A stretch of 24,484 bases of DNA, taken from the NCBI GenBank assembly GCA_934277655.1, contig CAKQVC010000002.1, forward strand, positions 1 to 24,484. The letters run 5' to 3'. The notes under the pieces were generated by a model. That model was not told where the DNA came from. It searched no databases and saw only the letters and a list, made by a program, of their open reading frames with translations. Shown here in pieces: positions 16,006 to 23,090 of the stretch. The translations under genes were made by a program, and so were the position numbers. Numbering within the stretch: position 1 is the stretch's first letter; each line of letters opens with the position of its first letter. Source of the stretch: an uncultured Clostridia bacterium (lineage in GTDB: Bacteria; Bacillota; Clostridia; Peptostreptococcales; Anaerovoracaceae).

Positions 16006-16359
16006 TTGGAAGTGATTTTCAGTATTTTTGACGATGTCCTGACTGCGGAACTTTTCGGCGAGCTGGATCATCATCAGGCGACAGGTGTCAGAGAAGCCAT
16101 TGACCGGGAAATCAATGAATATGATACAAAAAATCTGATACTGGATTTTTCAAAAGTCAGATATATGGACAGTTCCGGTATCGGAATGGTTCTGGGCCGG
16201 TACCGGAAACTGGATGAAAAAGGCGGCAGTGTAGTGATTTCCGGCTGTTCTGCAGTGGTACAAAATATTTTAAATATGGCGGGAATTTTTTCTCTGATGC
16301 AGTATCGGAACACAAAAGAAGAAGCAGTTTCTTATTTTCTGGGAAAGGAGGTTTTCTGA
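16006..16359 (+). CDS. spoIIAA: Anti-sigma-F factor antagonist SpoIIAA
   Basis: A STAS-domain anti-anti-sigma factor. Dephosphorylated SpoIIAA binds SpoIIAB and frees sigma-F in the forespore; SpoIIAB phosphorylates it to reset the switch. The motif LDFSKVRYMDSSGIGMVLGR contains the phosphorylation site, with adjacent Ser56 and Ser57 (the second matches Bacillus Ser58). The start is TTG 16006: AAGGAGG at 15992-15998 sits exactly 7 nt upstream, and the resulting protein EVIFSIFDDVLTAEL... is 117 residues, equal to the Bacillus protein. A longer reading from ATG 15901 would run through the promoter region. The stop overlaps the spoIIAB start by one base. It is the first gene of the classic spoIIAA-spoIIAB-sigF operon. 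Confidence 0.94.
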   Translation: MEVIFSIFDDVLTAELFGELDHHQATGVREAIDREINEYDTKNLILDFSKVRYMDSSGIGMVLGRYRKLDEKGGSVVISGCSAVVQNILNMAGIFSLMQYRNTKEEAVSYFLGKEVF

Positions 16360-16868
16360 TGGAGCATGTTCTAAAAGTACAGATGGAAGCAGAACTGAAG
16401 AATCAGGGGATGGCCAGAGGCATTGCAGCAGCTTACGTAGCCGATCTGGATCCGACACTGGAAGAACTTACGGAAGTCAAGACTGCTGTCTCGGAGGCAT
16501 TTAGTAATGCAGCGATCCACGGATACCCGGATGGAGGCGGCAAGGTTGAGATGGAGTTCTCTATGATTTCACGTGATACTTTAAGGATCAGGATTTCAGA
16601 TAAAGGTATCGGGATCGGGAATATAGCCCTTGCCATGGAGCCGATGTTCACAACGGATACAAGTGATGAACGTTCCGGAATGGGGTTCACGGTCATGGAA
16701 AGTTTTATGGATAAGATCAAGGTGGATTCCAAGGTCGGAGAAGGTACTGTTGTTACCATGATAAAGAAGCTGGATACATACGATGCATACGATGCGTGCG
16801 ATGAGTGCGATGGGTGCGGCGAAGAAGATGACAGCGGGAGCGGATATGATGGAATACAGGCGTTCTGA
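16359..16868 (+). CDS. spoIIAB: Anti-sigma-F factor / serine kinase SpoIIAB with unusual C-terminal tail
   Basis: A GHKL-fold serine kinase that holds sigma-F inactive and phosphorylates SpoIIAA. The core shows LDPTLEELTEVKTAVSEAFS, the N box SNAAIHGY, the G1 box DKGIGI and the G2 region ERSGMGFTVMESFMD, ending with VVTMIKKLD at residue 139. Bacillus SpoIIAB is 146 residues; this product is 169, with an added acidic, Cys-containing tail TYDAYDACDECDGCGEEDD (from residue 140) that ends SGSGYDGIQAF. The tail is encoded by four diverged 9-nt repeats. It overlaps the probable sigF start by 23 nt, so part of it lies over the next gene's translation start. Core function should be intact; a role for the tail is unknown. 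Confidence 0.94.
   Translation: MEHVLKVQMEAELKNQGMARGIAAAYVADLDPTLEELTEVKTAVSEAFSNAAIHGYPDGGGKVEMEFSMISRDTLRIRISDKGIGIGNIALAMEPMFTTDTSDERSGMGFTVMESFMDKIKVDSKVGEGTVVTMIKKLDTYDAYDACDECDGCGEEDDSGSGYDGIQAF
16779..16814 (+). repeat. Diverged 9-nt tandem repeat inside the 3' end of spoIIAB
   Basis: Four units of the pattern TRC-GAT-GNR encode YDA-YDA-CDE-CDG in the SpoIIAB frame. In the overlapping +1 frame they read as Met-rich MHTMRAMSAMG, immediately upstream of the likely sigF start. The repeat probably arose by local duplication. Confidence 0.6.
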
Positions 16869-17733
16869 GCATGCAGCCAGGAAGACGTGCAGAGATCCTG
16901 CGCAAAATATTTCGTCTCAGACGTATGTCGAGGCAGAGCACCCAGACGCCGTAAAGCTGTCAAGTCAGCAGGAAGAAGAAACAGTAGCGGCGCATATGGG
17001 ACTGGCAAGAGCAGTGGCAATGCGGCTTTCGCGTATTTATGGAGGCCTGACGGATGCTGAGGAGGAAGACCTGATCCAGATTGGATATATCGGTCTTCTG
17101 AAAGCAGTCAGAGGTTTTGAACCGGAGCGGGGACTGGCTTTTTCGACTTATGCAGTTCCTGTTATTGCTGGAGAGATCAAGTCGCAGATCCGCGATCATG
17201 GGCGAGTGAAGATGAGCCGTCAGCTGAAACGAAATGCGGCACTGGTCAGGAGAGCGCAGACAAATTTTATGATGCAGAACGGAACTTCGCCGAGGTTGAC
17301 AGAACTGGCACAGATGACAGGAATGAGCACAGAGCAGGTAGCAGAAGCGATTGAGGCAGCCGATGCACAGAAGCCGATGCATAGTCTGTCGGAGGTTTCG
17401 ACAGAAAGGACAGGCGGGGCGTCCAGATGCAGATATGGATCTTCTGAAGCCAGCTATGCCGGCAGCGGAAAAGATACAGGTAGCGGATATATACGGTATG
17501 CGTCTGCACTTGCATCCGATGATGAAGAGCAGCGAATAGAACATCTGGATCTTGCTTCTGCAGTTTCCGGTCTGGAAGTACGGCAGAGACAGGTTATTTT
17601 ACTACGATACTATAAGGACTTTACGCAGCAACAGATTGCAGCCCGGCTGGGAGTTTCACAGGTTCAGGTCAGCAGAATCGAGAAGAAAGCACTGAAGGCT
17701 ATGGCATACGAACTGGAAAAAACGATGCTTTGA
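16846..17733 (+). CDS. sigF: Sporulation sigma factor SigF with extra internal segment
   Basis: The forespore-specific RNA polymerase sigma factor. Visible regions are 2.1-2.4 (LARAVAMRLSR, EEEDLIQIGYIGLLKAV, GLAFSTYAVPVIAGEIKSQI), region 3 (RVKMSRQLKRN, TSPRLTELAQMTGMS) and region 4 (AVSGLEVRQRQVILLRYYKD, FTQQQIAARLGVSQVQVSRI). Bacillus SigF is 255 residues; this product is 295. Most of the excess is a Gly/Ser/Tyr/Arg-rich segment at about residues 182-222 between regions 3 and 4, where other SigF proteins have a short acidic linker. The start at ATG 16846 (or 16849) follows GCGGGAG and overlaps spoIIAB; further in-frame ATGs upstream (e.g. 16783, 16828) lie in the spoIIAB repeat and were not preferred. 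No clear terminator follows. Confidence 0.93.
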   Translation: MMEYRRSEHAARKTCRDPAQNISSQTYVEAEHPDAVKLSSQQEEETVAAHMGLARAVAMRLSRIYGGLTDAEEEDLIQIGYIGLLKAVRGFEPERGLAFSTYAVPVIAGEIKSQIRDHGRVKMSRQLKRNAALVRRAQTNFMMQNGTSPRLTELAQMTGMSTEQVAEAIEAADAQKPMHSLSEVSTERTGGASRCRYGSSEASYAGSGKDTGSGYIRYASALASDDEEQRIEHLDLASAVSGLEVRQRQVILLRYYKDFTQQQIAARLGVSQVQVSRIEKKALKAMAYELEKTML

Positions 17734-17885
17734 TGCCTTGAAGAAAACTACTTTAACAAAGCTGAATCTGAGAAAACTATGAAAAGAAAAAAGCAGGAGC
17801 AGATGTTTTGCGGGGAAAAAGATAAAAAACAGTAGATTTATCGGTTTAAAATGCCAGTGCATACATGGTCTGTAAGTGGAAAAAA

Positions 17886-17916
17886 TTTGTAAAAAAATCC
17901 ATTAAACGTTTACAAA
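17886..17916. repeat. Inverted repeat in the sigF-acyl-CoA dehydrogenase gap
   Basis: The 370-nt gene-free stretch 17734-18103 is A/T-rich and holds this element, a second inverted repeat, a promoter and a Rex-like site. Here TTTGTAAA and TTTACAAA (17909-17916) form perfect 8-bp arms with a 15-nt spacer, and the right arm lies in the palindrome TAAACGTTTA (17903-17912). No terminator for sigF was recognised in the gap. Confidence 0.4.
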
Positions 17917-17941
17917 AGCGGAGAGTAAGTATTTTTTTCGA

Positions 17942-17967
17942 GTTTTTGTGAGAATTTCAGCAAAAAC
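17942..17967. repeat. Inverted repeat just upstream of the acyl-CoA dehydrogenase promoter
   Basis: GTTTTTG (17942-17948) and CAAAAAC (17961-17967) form 7-bp arms with a 12-nt spacer. The repeat ends two bases before the candidate -35, a position suited to a regulator. Confidence 0.35.
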
Positions 17968-17969
17968 AC

Positions 17970-17998
17970 TTGCAAGATTGACGAAAAAGTGGTTTAAT
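17970..17998 (+). promoter_or_regulatory. Candidate promoter of the acyl-CoA dehydrogenase-etf operon
   Basis: TTGCAA (17970-17975), 17 nt, TTTAAT (17993-17998). The predicted start is near 18005, giving a ~100-nt leader. The overlap of the start with a Rex-like palindrome supports the placement. Confidence 0.45.
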
Positions 17999-18009
17999 AA
18001 ATGTGTATG

Positions 18010-18027
18010 TTGTTATGTCTTTAACAC
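18010..18027. promoter_or_regulatory. Candidate Rex (redox-sensing repressor) operator
   Basis: TTGTTATGTCTTTAACAC matches the Rex consensus TTGTTAA-N4-TTAACAA at 12 of 14 defined positions. It lies just past the predicted transcription start of an acyl-CoA dehydrogenase-etf operon, a common Rex target class in Clostridia. Rex represses at low NADH/NAD+ and releases DNA when NADH rises. Confidence 0.6.
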
Positions 18028-18103
18028 GGGATAACAAGTTAAAAACAGGTCTTTGATTTTCCTAAAAAAATGACCGTTATTAATAATTTAAGGAGGCATT
18101 TAA

Positions 18104-19246
18104 ATGAACTTTCAACTAACGAAGGAACAAGAATTCGTAAGAAAAATGGTAAGAGAATTTGCCGTTAACGAAGTTGAACCGTTAGCTGCAGACATCGACA
18201 AGGAACATAGATTCCCGGTTGAAACTGTAGAAAAGATGGCTAAGTATGGCTTACTTGGCATCCCATTCCCTACTCAGTACGGCGGTGCAGGCGGAGACCA
18301 CATCTCCTATGCGATTACTGTAGAAGAGTTATCCAGAGTTTGTGCATCCACAGGCGTTATCTGCTCAGCTCATACATCCCTGTGCTGCTGGCCGATCTTC
18401 AACTGGGGCAACGAAGAACAGAAAATGAAATATCTGCCGGATCTTCTTTCCGGAAAGAAGCTTGGTGCTTTCGGTTTAACTGAACCTAACGCAGGTACAG
18501 ATGCATCCGGACAGCAGACAAGAGCTGAACTGGTTGACGGTAAGTGGATCCTCAACGGAGCTAAGGTATTCATCACAAATGGTGGATATGCTGACGTATT
18601 CGTTGTAATGGCAATGACTGATAAGAAAAAAGGAAACCATGGTATTTCCGCATTCATCGTAGAAAAAGGTGATGAAGGATTCTCCATCGGTAAGACAGAA
18701 GACAAGATGGGTATCTGCGCATCTTCCACTACTGAACTTATTTTCCAGAACTGCGTAATTCCTGAAGACAGACTTCTGGGACAGGTTGGCGACGGCTTCA
18801 AAGTTGCTATGTCCACTCTGGACGGCGGCCGTATCGGTATCGCTTCCCAGGCATTAGGTATTGCTCAGGGCGCATTCGATGTAACTGTAGAATACATGAA
18901 CGCTAGAAAGCAGTTCGGCAAGAAGCTTTCCCAGTTCCAGGCTCTTCAGTTCGAAATGGCTGATCTCAAGACAAGAATCGAGGCTGCAAGACTTTTAGTT
19001 TACAGAGCTGCTGACATGAAAGATAAACACATGAACTACAGCGAAGCTGCTGCAATGGCTAAGTTATATGCTGCAGAAACTGCAATGGCTGTAACGACTA
19101 AGTGCGTACAGTACCACGGCGGTTACGGATACACGAAGGATTATCCGGTTGAAAGAATGATGAGAGACGCTAAGATTACCGAAATCTACGAAGGTACTTC
19201 CGAAGTTCAGAGAATGGTAATCGCTGGAAAGACTTTCAAGAAATAA
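18104..19246 (+). CDS. bcd: Short-chain acyl-CoA dehydrogenase (butyryl-CoA dehydrogenase-like)
   Basis: A 380-residue FAD-dependent acyl-CoA dehydrogenase, which in anaerobes works mainly as an enoyl-CoA reductase with a bound electron-transfer flavoprotein. It has GLTEPNAGTDASGQQT (FAD/substrate motif), GGRIGIASQALGIAQGA, and the catalytic base Glu363 in EIYEGTSEVQRMVIA. Length is normal for Bcd. The start ATG 18104 has AAGGAGG at 18090-18096. etfB follows after 17 nt and etfA after that, so this is a Bcd-EtfAB unit. Thiolase, crotonase and 3-hydroxybutyryl-CoA dehydrogenase genes are not adjacent, so another enoyl-CoA such as an aryl-acrylyl- or caffeyl-CoA-like substrate remains possible. 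Codon choice (AAC, GAA, GCT, TTC) indicates high expression. Confidence 0.9.
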   Translation: MNFQLTKEQEFVRKMVREFAVNEVEPLAADIDKEHRFPVETVEKMAKYGLLGIPFPTQYGGAGGDHISYAITVEELSRVCASTGVICSAHTSLCCWPIFNWGNEEQKMKYLPDLLSGKKLGAFGLTEPNAGTDASGQQTRAELVDGKWILNGAKVFITNGGYADVFVVMAMTDKKKGNHGISAFIVEKGDEGFSIGKTEDKMGICASSTTELIFQNCVIPEDRLLGQVGDGFKVAMSTLDGGRIGIASQALGIAQGAFDVTVEYMNARKQFGKKLSQFQALQFEMADLKTRIEAARLLVYRAADMKDKHMNYSEAAAMAKLYAAETAMAVTTKCVQYHGGYGYTKDYPVERMMRDAKITEIYEGTSEVQRMVIAGKTFKK

Positions 19247-19263
19247 GGTAGGAGGAGAAACAA

Positions 19264-20070
19264 ATGGCATTTAAGATTATTGTATGCGCAAAGCAGGTTC
19301 CTGATACAAACGTTATCAAAATTAACCCTAAAACAGGAACATTAATCAGAGACGGTGTTCCATCAATCCTTAACCACGATGATAACAACGCTCTGGAAGA
19401 AGCATTAAAAATTAAAGATAAATATGACGACGTAACTGTTACAGTTATTTCAATGGGACCTCCTCAGGCAACAGACCTTCTGTTCGAATGTATCGCTAAA
19501 GGTGCAGACGAAGGTATCCTGGTATCCGACAGAGCTGTCGGCGGTTCCGATACATGGGCTACTTCCAACACGCTGGAAGCTGCTATCAAGAAATGGGAAA
19601 AAGAAAACGGTCCTGCAGACCTGATCTTCGCTGGCCGTCAGGCTATCGACGGAGATACTGCTCAGGTAGGTCCGCAGATCGCAGAAAAATTAGACCTTCC
19701 TCAGGTTACATATGTTGAAGAGTTCGAGATCGCTGACAACCTGAAAGACATCACTGTTAAGAGACAGATGGAAGATGGTTATGAACTGATCGGCCTTCAG
19801 ACTCCTTGCATGCTGACTGCAATCAAGGAATTAAACGATCCTAGATATATGAACATGAAAGGTATCTTCGGCGAAAAGGATATCAAAATCTGGAACGCTA
19901 AAGATATCGAAGTAGACCTGAACAAAGTAGGTCTGGAAGCTTCTCCTACAAACGTATTCAGATCCTTCACACCGGCACCGAAGGCACCTGGCCAGAAGGT
20001 TGAAGGAGATACTGAAAACGAACAGGCTAAGAATCTCTTAGTACAGCTTAAAGGTAAGCACATCATCTAA
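19264..20070 (+). CDS. etfB: Electron transfer flavoprotein beta subunit
   Basis: The 268-residue beta subunit of EtfAB. It begins FKIIVCAKQVPDTNVIKINP, contains LNHDDNNALEEALKIKDK and the conserved stretch FAGRQAIDGDTAQVGPQIAE, and ends with the typical C-terminal arm (SFTPAPKAPGQKVEGD). In Bcd-associated complexes EtfB carries the FAD that bifurcates electrons from NADH to ferredoxin and to the dehydrogenase. The length and the AGRQAIDGDTAQVGP form resemble bifurcating Etf beta proteins, but the NADH-binding determinants cannot be verified by eye. A GGAGGAG ribosome binding site precedes ATG 19264. It is co-transcribed with bcd upstream and etfA 21 nt downstream. Confidence 0.95.
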   Translation: MAFKIIVCAKQVPDTNVIKINPKTGTLIRDGVPSILNHDDNNALEEALKIKDKYDDVTVTVISMGPPQATDLLFECIAKGADEGILVSDRAVGGSDTWATSNTLEAAIKKWEKENGPADLIFAGRQAIDGDTAQVGPQIAEKLDLPQVTYVEEFEIADNLKDITVKRQMEDGYELIGLQTPCMLTAIKELNDPRYMNMKGIFGEKDIKIWNAKDIEVDLNKVGLEASPTNVFRSFTPAPKAPGQKVEGDTENEQAKNLLVQLKGKHII

Positions 20071-20091
20071 TTAAGGAGGAGGAAGAACAAA

Positions 20092-21375
20092 ATGGCAATT
20101 AAAATTATAAACGAAAAATGTAAAGGTTGTACCCTTTGCGCAAAAGCCTGCCCGTTCGACGCACTGAGAATCGAAAACAGACTCGCAATCGTTGACGAAG
20201 GTAAATGTACAAACTGTAATGCTTGTATTGCTAAATGTAAGTTTGATGCTATCGAAGCTGCTCCGGAAGCAGAGAAAGTTGACCTTTCTGCATACAAACA
20301 CATTTGGGTATTCGCAGAACAGAGACAGGGCAAGATCCAGAATGTTGCTCTTGAATTACTTGGAGAAGGCAAGAAACTGGCAAAAGACATCAGCGACGAT
20401 ACTCAGATCTGCGCAGTACTGATCGGTGATGATATCGAAAACCTTGCACAGGAATGCTTCGAATATGGTGCTGAAAAAGTTTACCTGGTTCAGGATCCAT
20501 TACTGAAGAACTACACAACTGACGCATACACTAAGGTTATGAAGCAGTTAATCGATGAATACAAACCGGAAATCGTACTTTACGGTGCTACTCACATCGG
20601 TCGTGACTTCGCTCCTCGTATTGCAGCAAGATGCAACACAGGTCTGACAGCTGACTGTACTCACCTTGACGTAAAAGTTTCCAAGTATATTGAATTTGCT
20701 AAGGCAAACACAACTCTGGATACTTCCACATTAGACCCTAACGATCCTTCCACAGGAATCAAGCAGACTCGTCCGGCATTCGGCGGTAACCTGATGGCTA
20801 CAATCATCTGCCCTAAGACTAGACCGCAGATGTCCACAGTAAGACCTGGCGTAATGCAGAAACAGGAAAGACAGGAAGGCGCTACAGGCGAAATCATCAA
20901 CGTTAAACCTGAAATTACTGCTGCTGACATCAGAATCGACATCAAAGATATCGTTAAATCCGCTAAGGAAATGGTTTCCTTAACTGATGCAGACATCATC
21001 TGCTCCGGCGGACGTGGTCTTGGCGATGCTTCCGGTTTCGAACTGATGCAGAAATTCGCTGACAAGGTTGGCGGTGTTGTAGGTGCTTCCAGAGCAGCTG
21101 TAGACGCTGGCTGGATTGATCACTCCCACCAGGTAGGTCAGACTGGTACAACAGTTAAGCCTAAAATTTACTTCGCTTGCGGTATCTCCGGCGCTATCCA
21201 GCACCTGGCAGGTATGCAGAACTCTGATTGCATCGTAGCTATCAACAAAGATGCTGATGCTCCGATCATGGAAGTTGCTGACTACGCAATCGTAGGAGAC
21301 CTGTACAAGGTAATTCCTGAAATCATTGCTGAATGGGATAATGCAGAAGCATTATACGATGCAACTACAAAATAA
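20092..21375 (+). CDS. etfA: Electron transfer flavoprotein alpha subunit with N-terminal 2x[4Fe-4S] ferredoxin domain
   Basis: A 427-residue EtfA fused to an N-terminal ferredoxin. Two CxxCxxCxxxC clusters are visible: Cys10, 13, 16, 20 and Cys39, 42, 45, 49. The rest is a standard EtfA, with [19 protein letters not shown] in the N-domain and the FAD domain [48 protein letters not shown] and [20 protein letters not shown]. The extra ferredoxin domain is known from EtfA proteins of flavin-bifurcating complexes such as caffeyl-CoA reductase CarE and lactate dehydrogenase LctC of Acetobacterium; plain Bcd Etf alpha usually lacks it. AAGGAGGAGG precedes ATG 20092. A strong terminator follows, closing a three-gene operon. 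Confidence 0.96.
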   Translation: MAIKIINEKCKGCTLCAKACPFDALRIENRLAIVDEGKCTNCNACIAKCKFDAIEAAPEAEKVDLSAYKHIWVFAEQRQGKIQNVALELLGEGKKLAKDISDDTQICAVLIGDDIENLAQECFEYGAEKVYLVQDPLLKNYTTDAYTKVMKQLIDEYKPEIVLYGATHIGRDFAPRIAARCNTGLTADCTHLDVKVSKYIEFAKANTTLDTSTLDPNDPSTGIKQTRPAFGGNLMATIICPKTRPQMSTVRPGVMQKQERQEGATGEIINVKPEITAADIRIDIKDIVKSAKEMVSLTDADIICSGGRGLGDASGFELMQKFADKVGGVVGASRAAVDAGWIDHSHQVGQTGTTVKPKIYFACGISGAIQHLAGMQNSDCIVAINKDADAPIMEVADYAIVGDLYKVIPEIIAEWDNAEALYDATTK

Positions 21376-21430
21376 TTCCCCGGCATTGCTTGGAAATTAG
21401 AAAGAAATCGAATGAAATTTGATTTATACG

Positions 21431-21459
21431 AAAGCGACCTCATTGAGGTCGCTTTTTTT
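21431..21459 (+). terminator. Strong intrinsic terminator of the bcd-etf operon
   Basis: AAAGCGACCT (21431-21440) pairs with AGGTCGCTTT around a CATTG loop, directly followed by a run of seven T. It lies ~55 nt after the etfA stop. Confidence 0.93.
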
Positions 21460-21525
21460 GAGTATGATGGTTATGCCGTTCGTAAGTGCATGGAAACGCC
21501 CTGACCAAACAACAGGAGAAAAACC

Positions 21526-21554
21526 TTGCATGTGCCCTGCTTTCGTCCTATAAT
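21526..21554 (+). promoter_or_regulatory. Sigma-A promoter of the GNAT gene
   Basis: TTGCAT (21526-21531), 17 nt, TATAAT (21549-21554), giving a start near 21561 and a ~140-nt leader. The 328-nt gene-free stretch 21376-21703 holds the operon terminator, this promoter and a leader hairpin; nothing was recognised in 21460-21525. Confidence 0.6.
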
Positions 21555-21568
21555 CTTTGTAAGGTGCT

Positions 21569-21595
21569 GATTACTGCATTAAAAAAAGAGTAATC
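21569..21595 (+). promoter_or_regulatory. Hairpin at the 5' end of the GNAT leader
   Basis: GATTACT (21569-21575) pairs with AGTAATC (21589-21595) around an A-rich 13-nt loop, starting ~8 nt after the predicted transcription start. No T-run follows. It may stabilise the transcript or may be chance. Confidence 0.35.
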
Positions 21596-21703
21596 CTTTG
21601 CAGAAAGTACATAATAAGAGCAGAATATAACAAAAACACAGGGAGATGCTCGCAGCACATATTAAAGCAAAACTACAATACAGGAAAGGAGCGGTTCGAG
21701 AGA

Positions 21704-22306
21704 ATGAAAGAAAGTCAGAAAAAAATAACGATTCGTAGAGCGATGATGGAAGATGCACCGAAGCTTTTGAAGATTTATGCACCGTATGTGGAAAAAACGG
21801 CAATTTCTTTTGAATGGGAAACACCGGATCTTTCAGATTTTGTGCAACGCATGGAAAATCTCATGCAGAAATACCCTTATCTGGTAGCAGAAGTAGATGG
21901 AGAGCCTGCAGGCTATGCATATGCGTCCTCTTTTAAAGCCCGTGCGGCATATGACTGGGATGTAGAAGTCACGATATATACAGCTCAGGATAAACGAAAA
22001 CAGGGACTGGGAAGAATGCTATATGAAGCGTTGGAAAGCGCACTAGCTGCACAGCATGTCCTGAATGTAAATGCATGCATTGCGGTGCCGCCCGGCGGAC
22101 AGGAGGATGAATATGCAAGTAATAACAGCATGGGATTTCACGAACACGTGGGCTACCGGCTGGTAGGACGGTTTACCAGCTGTGGCTATAAGTTTGGACG
22201 TTGGTACGATATGGTATGGATGGAAAAGCATATTGGAAGCCATGATATAGATCCGCTTCCGGTTGTACCGTTTCCGGATACAGACTGGCAGTGGGAAAAT
22301 CACTGA
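21704..22306 (+). CDS. GNAT-family N-acetyltransferase, phosphinothricin/methionine-sulfoximine acetyltransferase-like
   Basis: A 200-residue GNAT-fold acetyl-CoA-dependent N-acetyltransferase. The acetyl-CoA motif A is VTIYTAQDKRKQGLGRMLYE (R/Q-x-x-G-x-G/A as KQGLGR). The N-terminus (ITIRRAMMEDAPKLLKIYAP) and the C-terminal HEHVGYRLVGRFTSCGYKFG followed by RWYDMVWMEK match Pat/Bar and MddA-type enzymes that acetylate phosphinothricin, methionine sulfoximine or related amino-acid analogues. Compared with those proteins there is a short extra segment PPGGQEDEYASNNS before the GFHEHVGY motif. The gene has its own promoter and stands alone. It is convergent with the DUF6873-like gene, with only 20 nt between stops and no visible terminator. 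The true substrate is unknown. Confidence 0.85.
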   Translation: MKESQKKITIRRAMMEDAPKLLKIYAPYVEKTAISFEWETPDLSDFVQRMENLMQKYPYLVAEVDGEPAGYAYASSFKARAAYDWDVEVTIYTAQDKRKQGLGRMLYEALESALAAQHVLNVNACIAVPPGGQEDEYASNNSMGFHEHVGYRLVGRFTSCGYKFGRWYDMVWMEKHIGSHDIDPLPVVPFPDTDWQWENH

Positions 22307-22326
22307 TCACGGCAGTGGGAGAGTAG

Positions 22327-23031
22327 TCACTGATTCTGCAGATCATCGTCCAGTGAATCGCTAGGATCGAGGATAATGGAACCAATATCGGTAAGAGGAT
22401 AGGAATCGAACCAGACACAGGAAAGACCTTTCTCTTTGATAAAGGTTCGGATTGCATTGAAATCAGGATGGGCAGACAGATCCCCATTGAAAAGAATCTG
22501 GTTTCCGATGCGCCCACAGGTGCCTCCGATAAAACCTTCCCGGTAACCGGGGAGCAGGACATGACCAGGACGAATAAGAAGAACTTCAAGGCCTGCCTTG
22601 CGGCAGGCTTTTGTGATGCCTTGATCATAGGTAATGATCGATGTTTCAGTTACCGGAACGATGCTGCATCTGGCATAGCCTTGAGAAACATCAACTGCAG
22701 TCAGAGCTTCCCCTGAATCGGAAAGCATAAGATGGCAGAACTGAAGAAGCTCTGGTGCGGTGTATTTCAGGTTGTGGATAAAATATCGGCCAGTGCAGCA
22801 GGCATTGTACCGGACATCATCAGGATATTCGGAATCCAGTATTTTCGTATTGCCATGAAAAACTGGAGACTCATCGCAGGTACCCAACTTGCACAAACAC
22901 ATATCCGGATGGCAGGCAACCGGAGCGGCCACGTTGGAAACAGGTTGCATGAATCGTATGCGGTGTCCGAGGCTTTGCAGATATTCAATTAGTGGTCCGC
23001 CGGCTATGGGCGATAAATAAATCGTACTCAT
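22327..23031 (-). CDS. DUF6873-like protein, possible guanidino-modifying-enzyme (GME) fold
   Basis: A 234-residue cytoplasmic protein on the minus strand, without a signal peptide or membrane segments. Conserved-looking stretches include VACHPDMCLCKLG, YPDDVRYNACC, VSQGYARCSIVPV and EGFIGGTCGRIGNQILFNGD. The HPD and GGxxGxxGNQ patterns recall clostridial proteins labelled DUF6873, placed in the GME (arginine-deiminase-like) fold superfamily; this is from memory of the family and not proven. It has eight or more Cys residues. ATG 23031 has no Shine-Dalgarno sequence, and the nearest promoter predicts transcription starting at the A of this ATG, so the mRNA may be leaderless. It converges on the GNAT gene and is divergent from an amino-acid ABC transporter. 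No activity can be assigned. Confidence 0.7.
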   Translation of the reverse strand: MSTIYLSPIAGGPLIEYLQSLGHRIRFMQPVSNVAAPVACHPDMCLCKLGTCDESPVFHGNTKILDSEYPDDVRYNACCTGRYFIHNLKYTAPELLQFCHLMLSDSGEALTAVDVSQGYARCSIVPVTETSIITYDQGITKACRKAGLEVLLIRPGHVLLPGYREGFIGGTCGRIGNQILFNGDLSAHPDFNAIRTFIKEKGLSCVWFDSYPLTDIGSIILDPSDSLDDDLQNQ

Positions 23032-23037
23032 GGGGAT

Positions 23038-23066
23038 ATGATAGCATAAGATCGTGATTTTGTCAG
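23038..23066 (-). promoter_or_regulatory. Promoter of the DUF6873-like gene (predicts a leaderless mRNA)
   Basis: On the minus strand CTGACA (23066-23061), 17 nt, TATCAT (23043-23038). Counting 7 nt past the -10 places the start at 23031, the A of the ATG. No ribosome binding site is present between them. Confidence 0.5.
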
Positions 23067-23090
23067 CGGCCTATTATTTTCGTAACGTCC

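Noticed and set aside
18088..18104. TTTAAG near ATTTAA before the acyl-CoA dehydrogenase as another two-component binding site
   Set aside because: The match comes from the AAGGAGG ribosome binding site and the start context; the second half-site is imperfect and the spacing is not 11 nt.
22468..22992. Plus-strand frames opposite the DUF6873-like gene
   Set aside because: The minus-strand frame is longer, spans the whole interval and shows conserved Gly/Cys/His patterns; the plus-strand frames are broken and unfamiliar.
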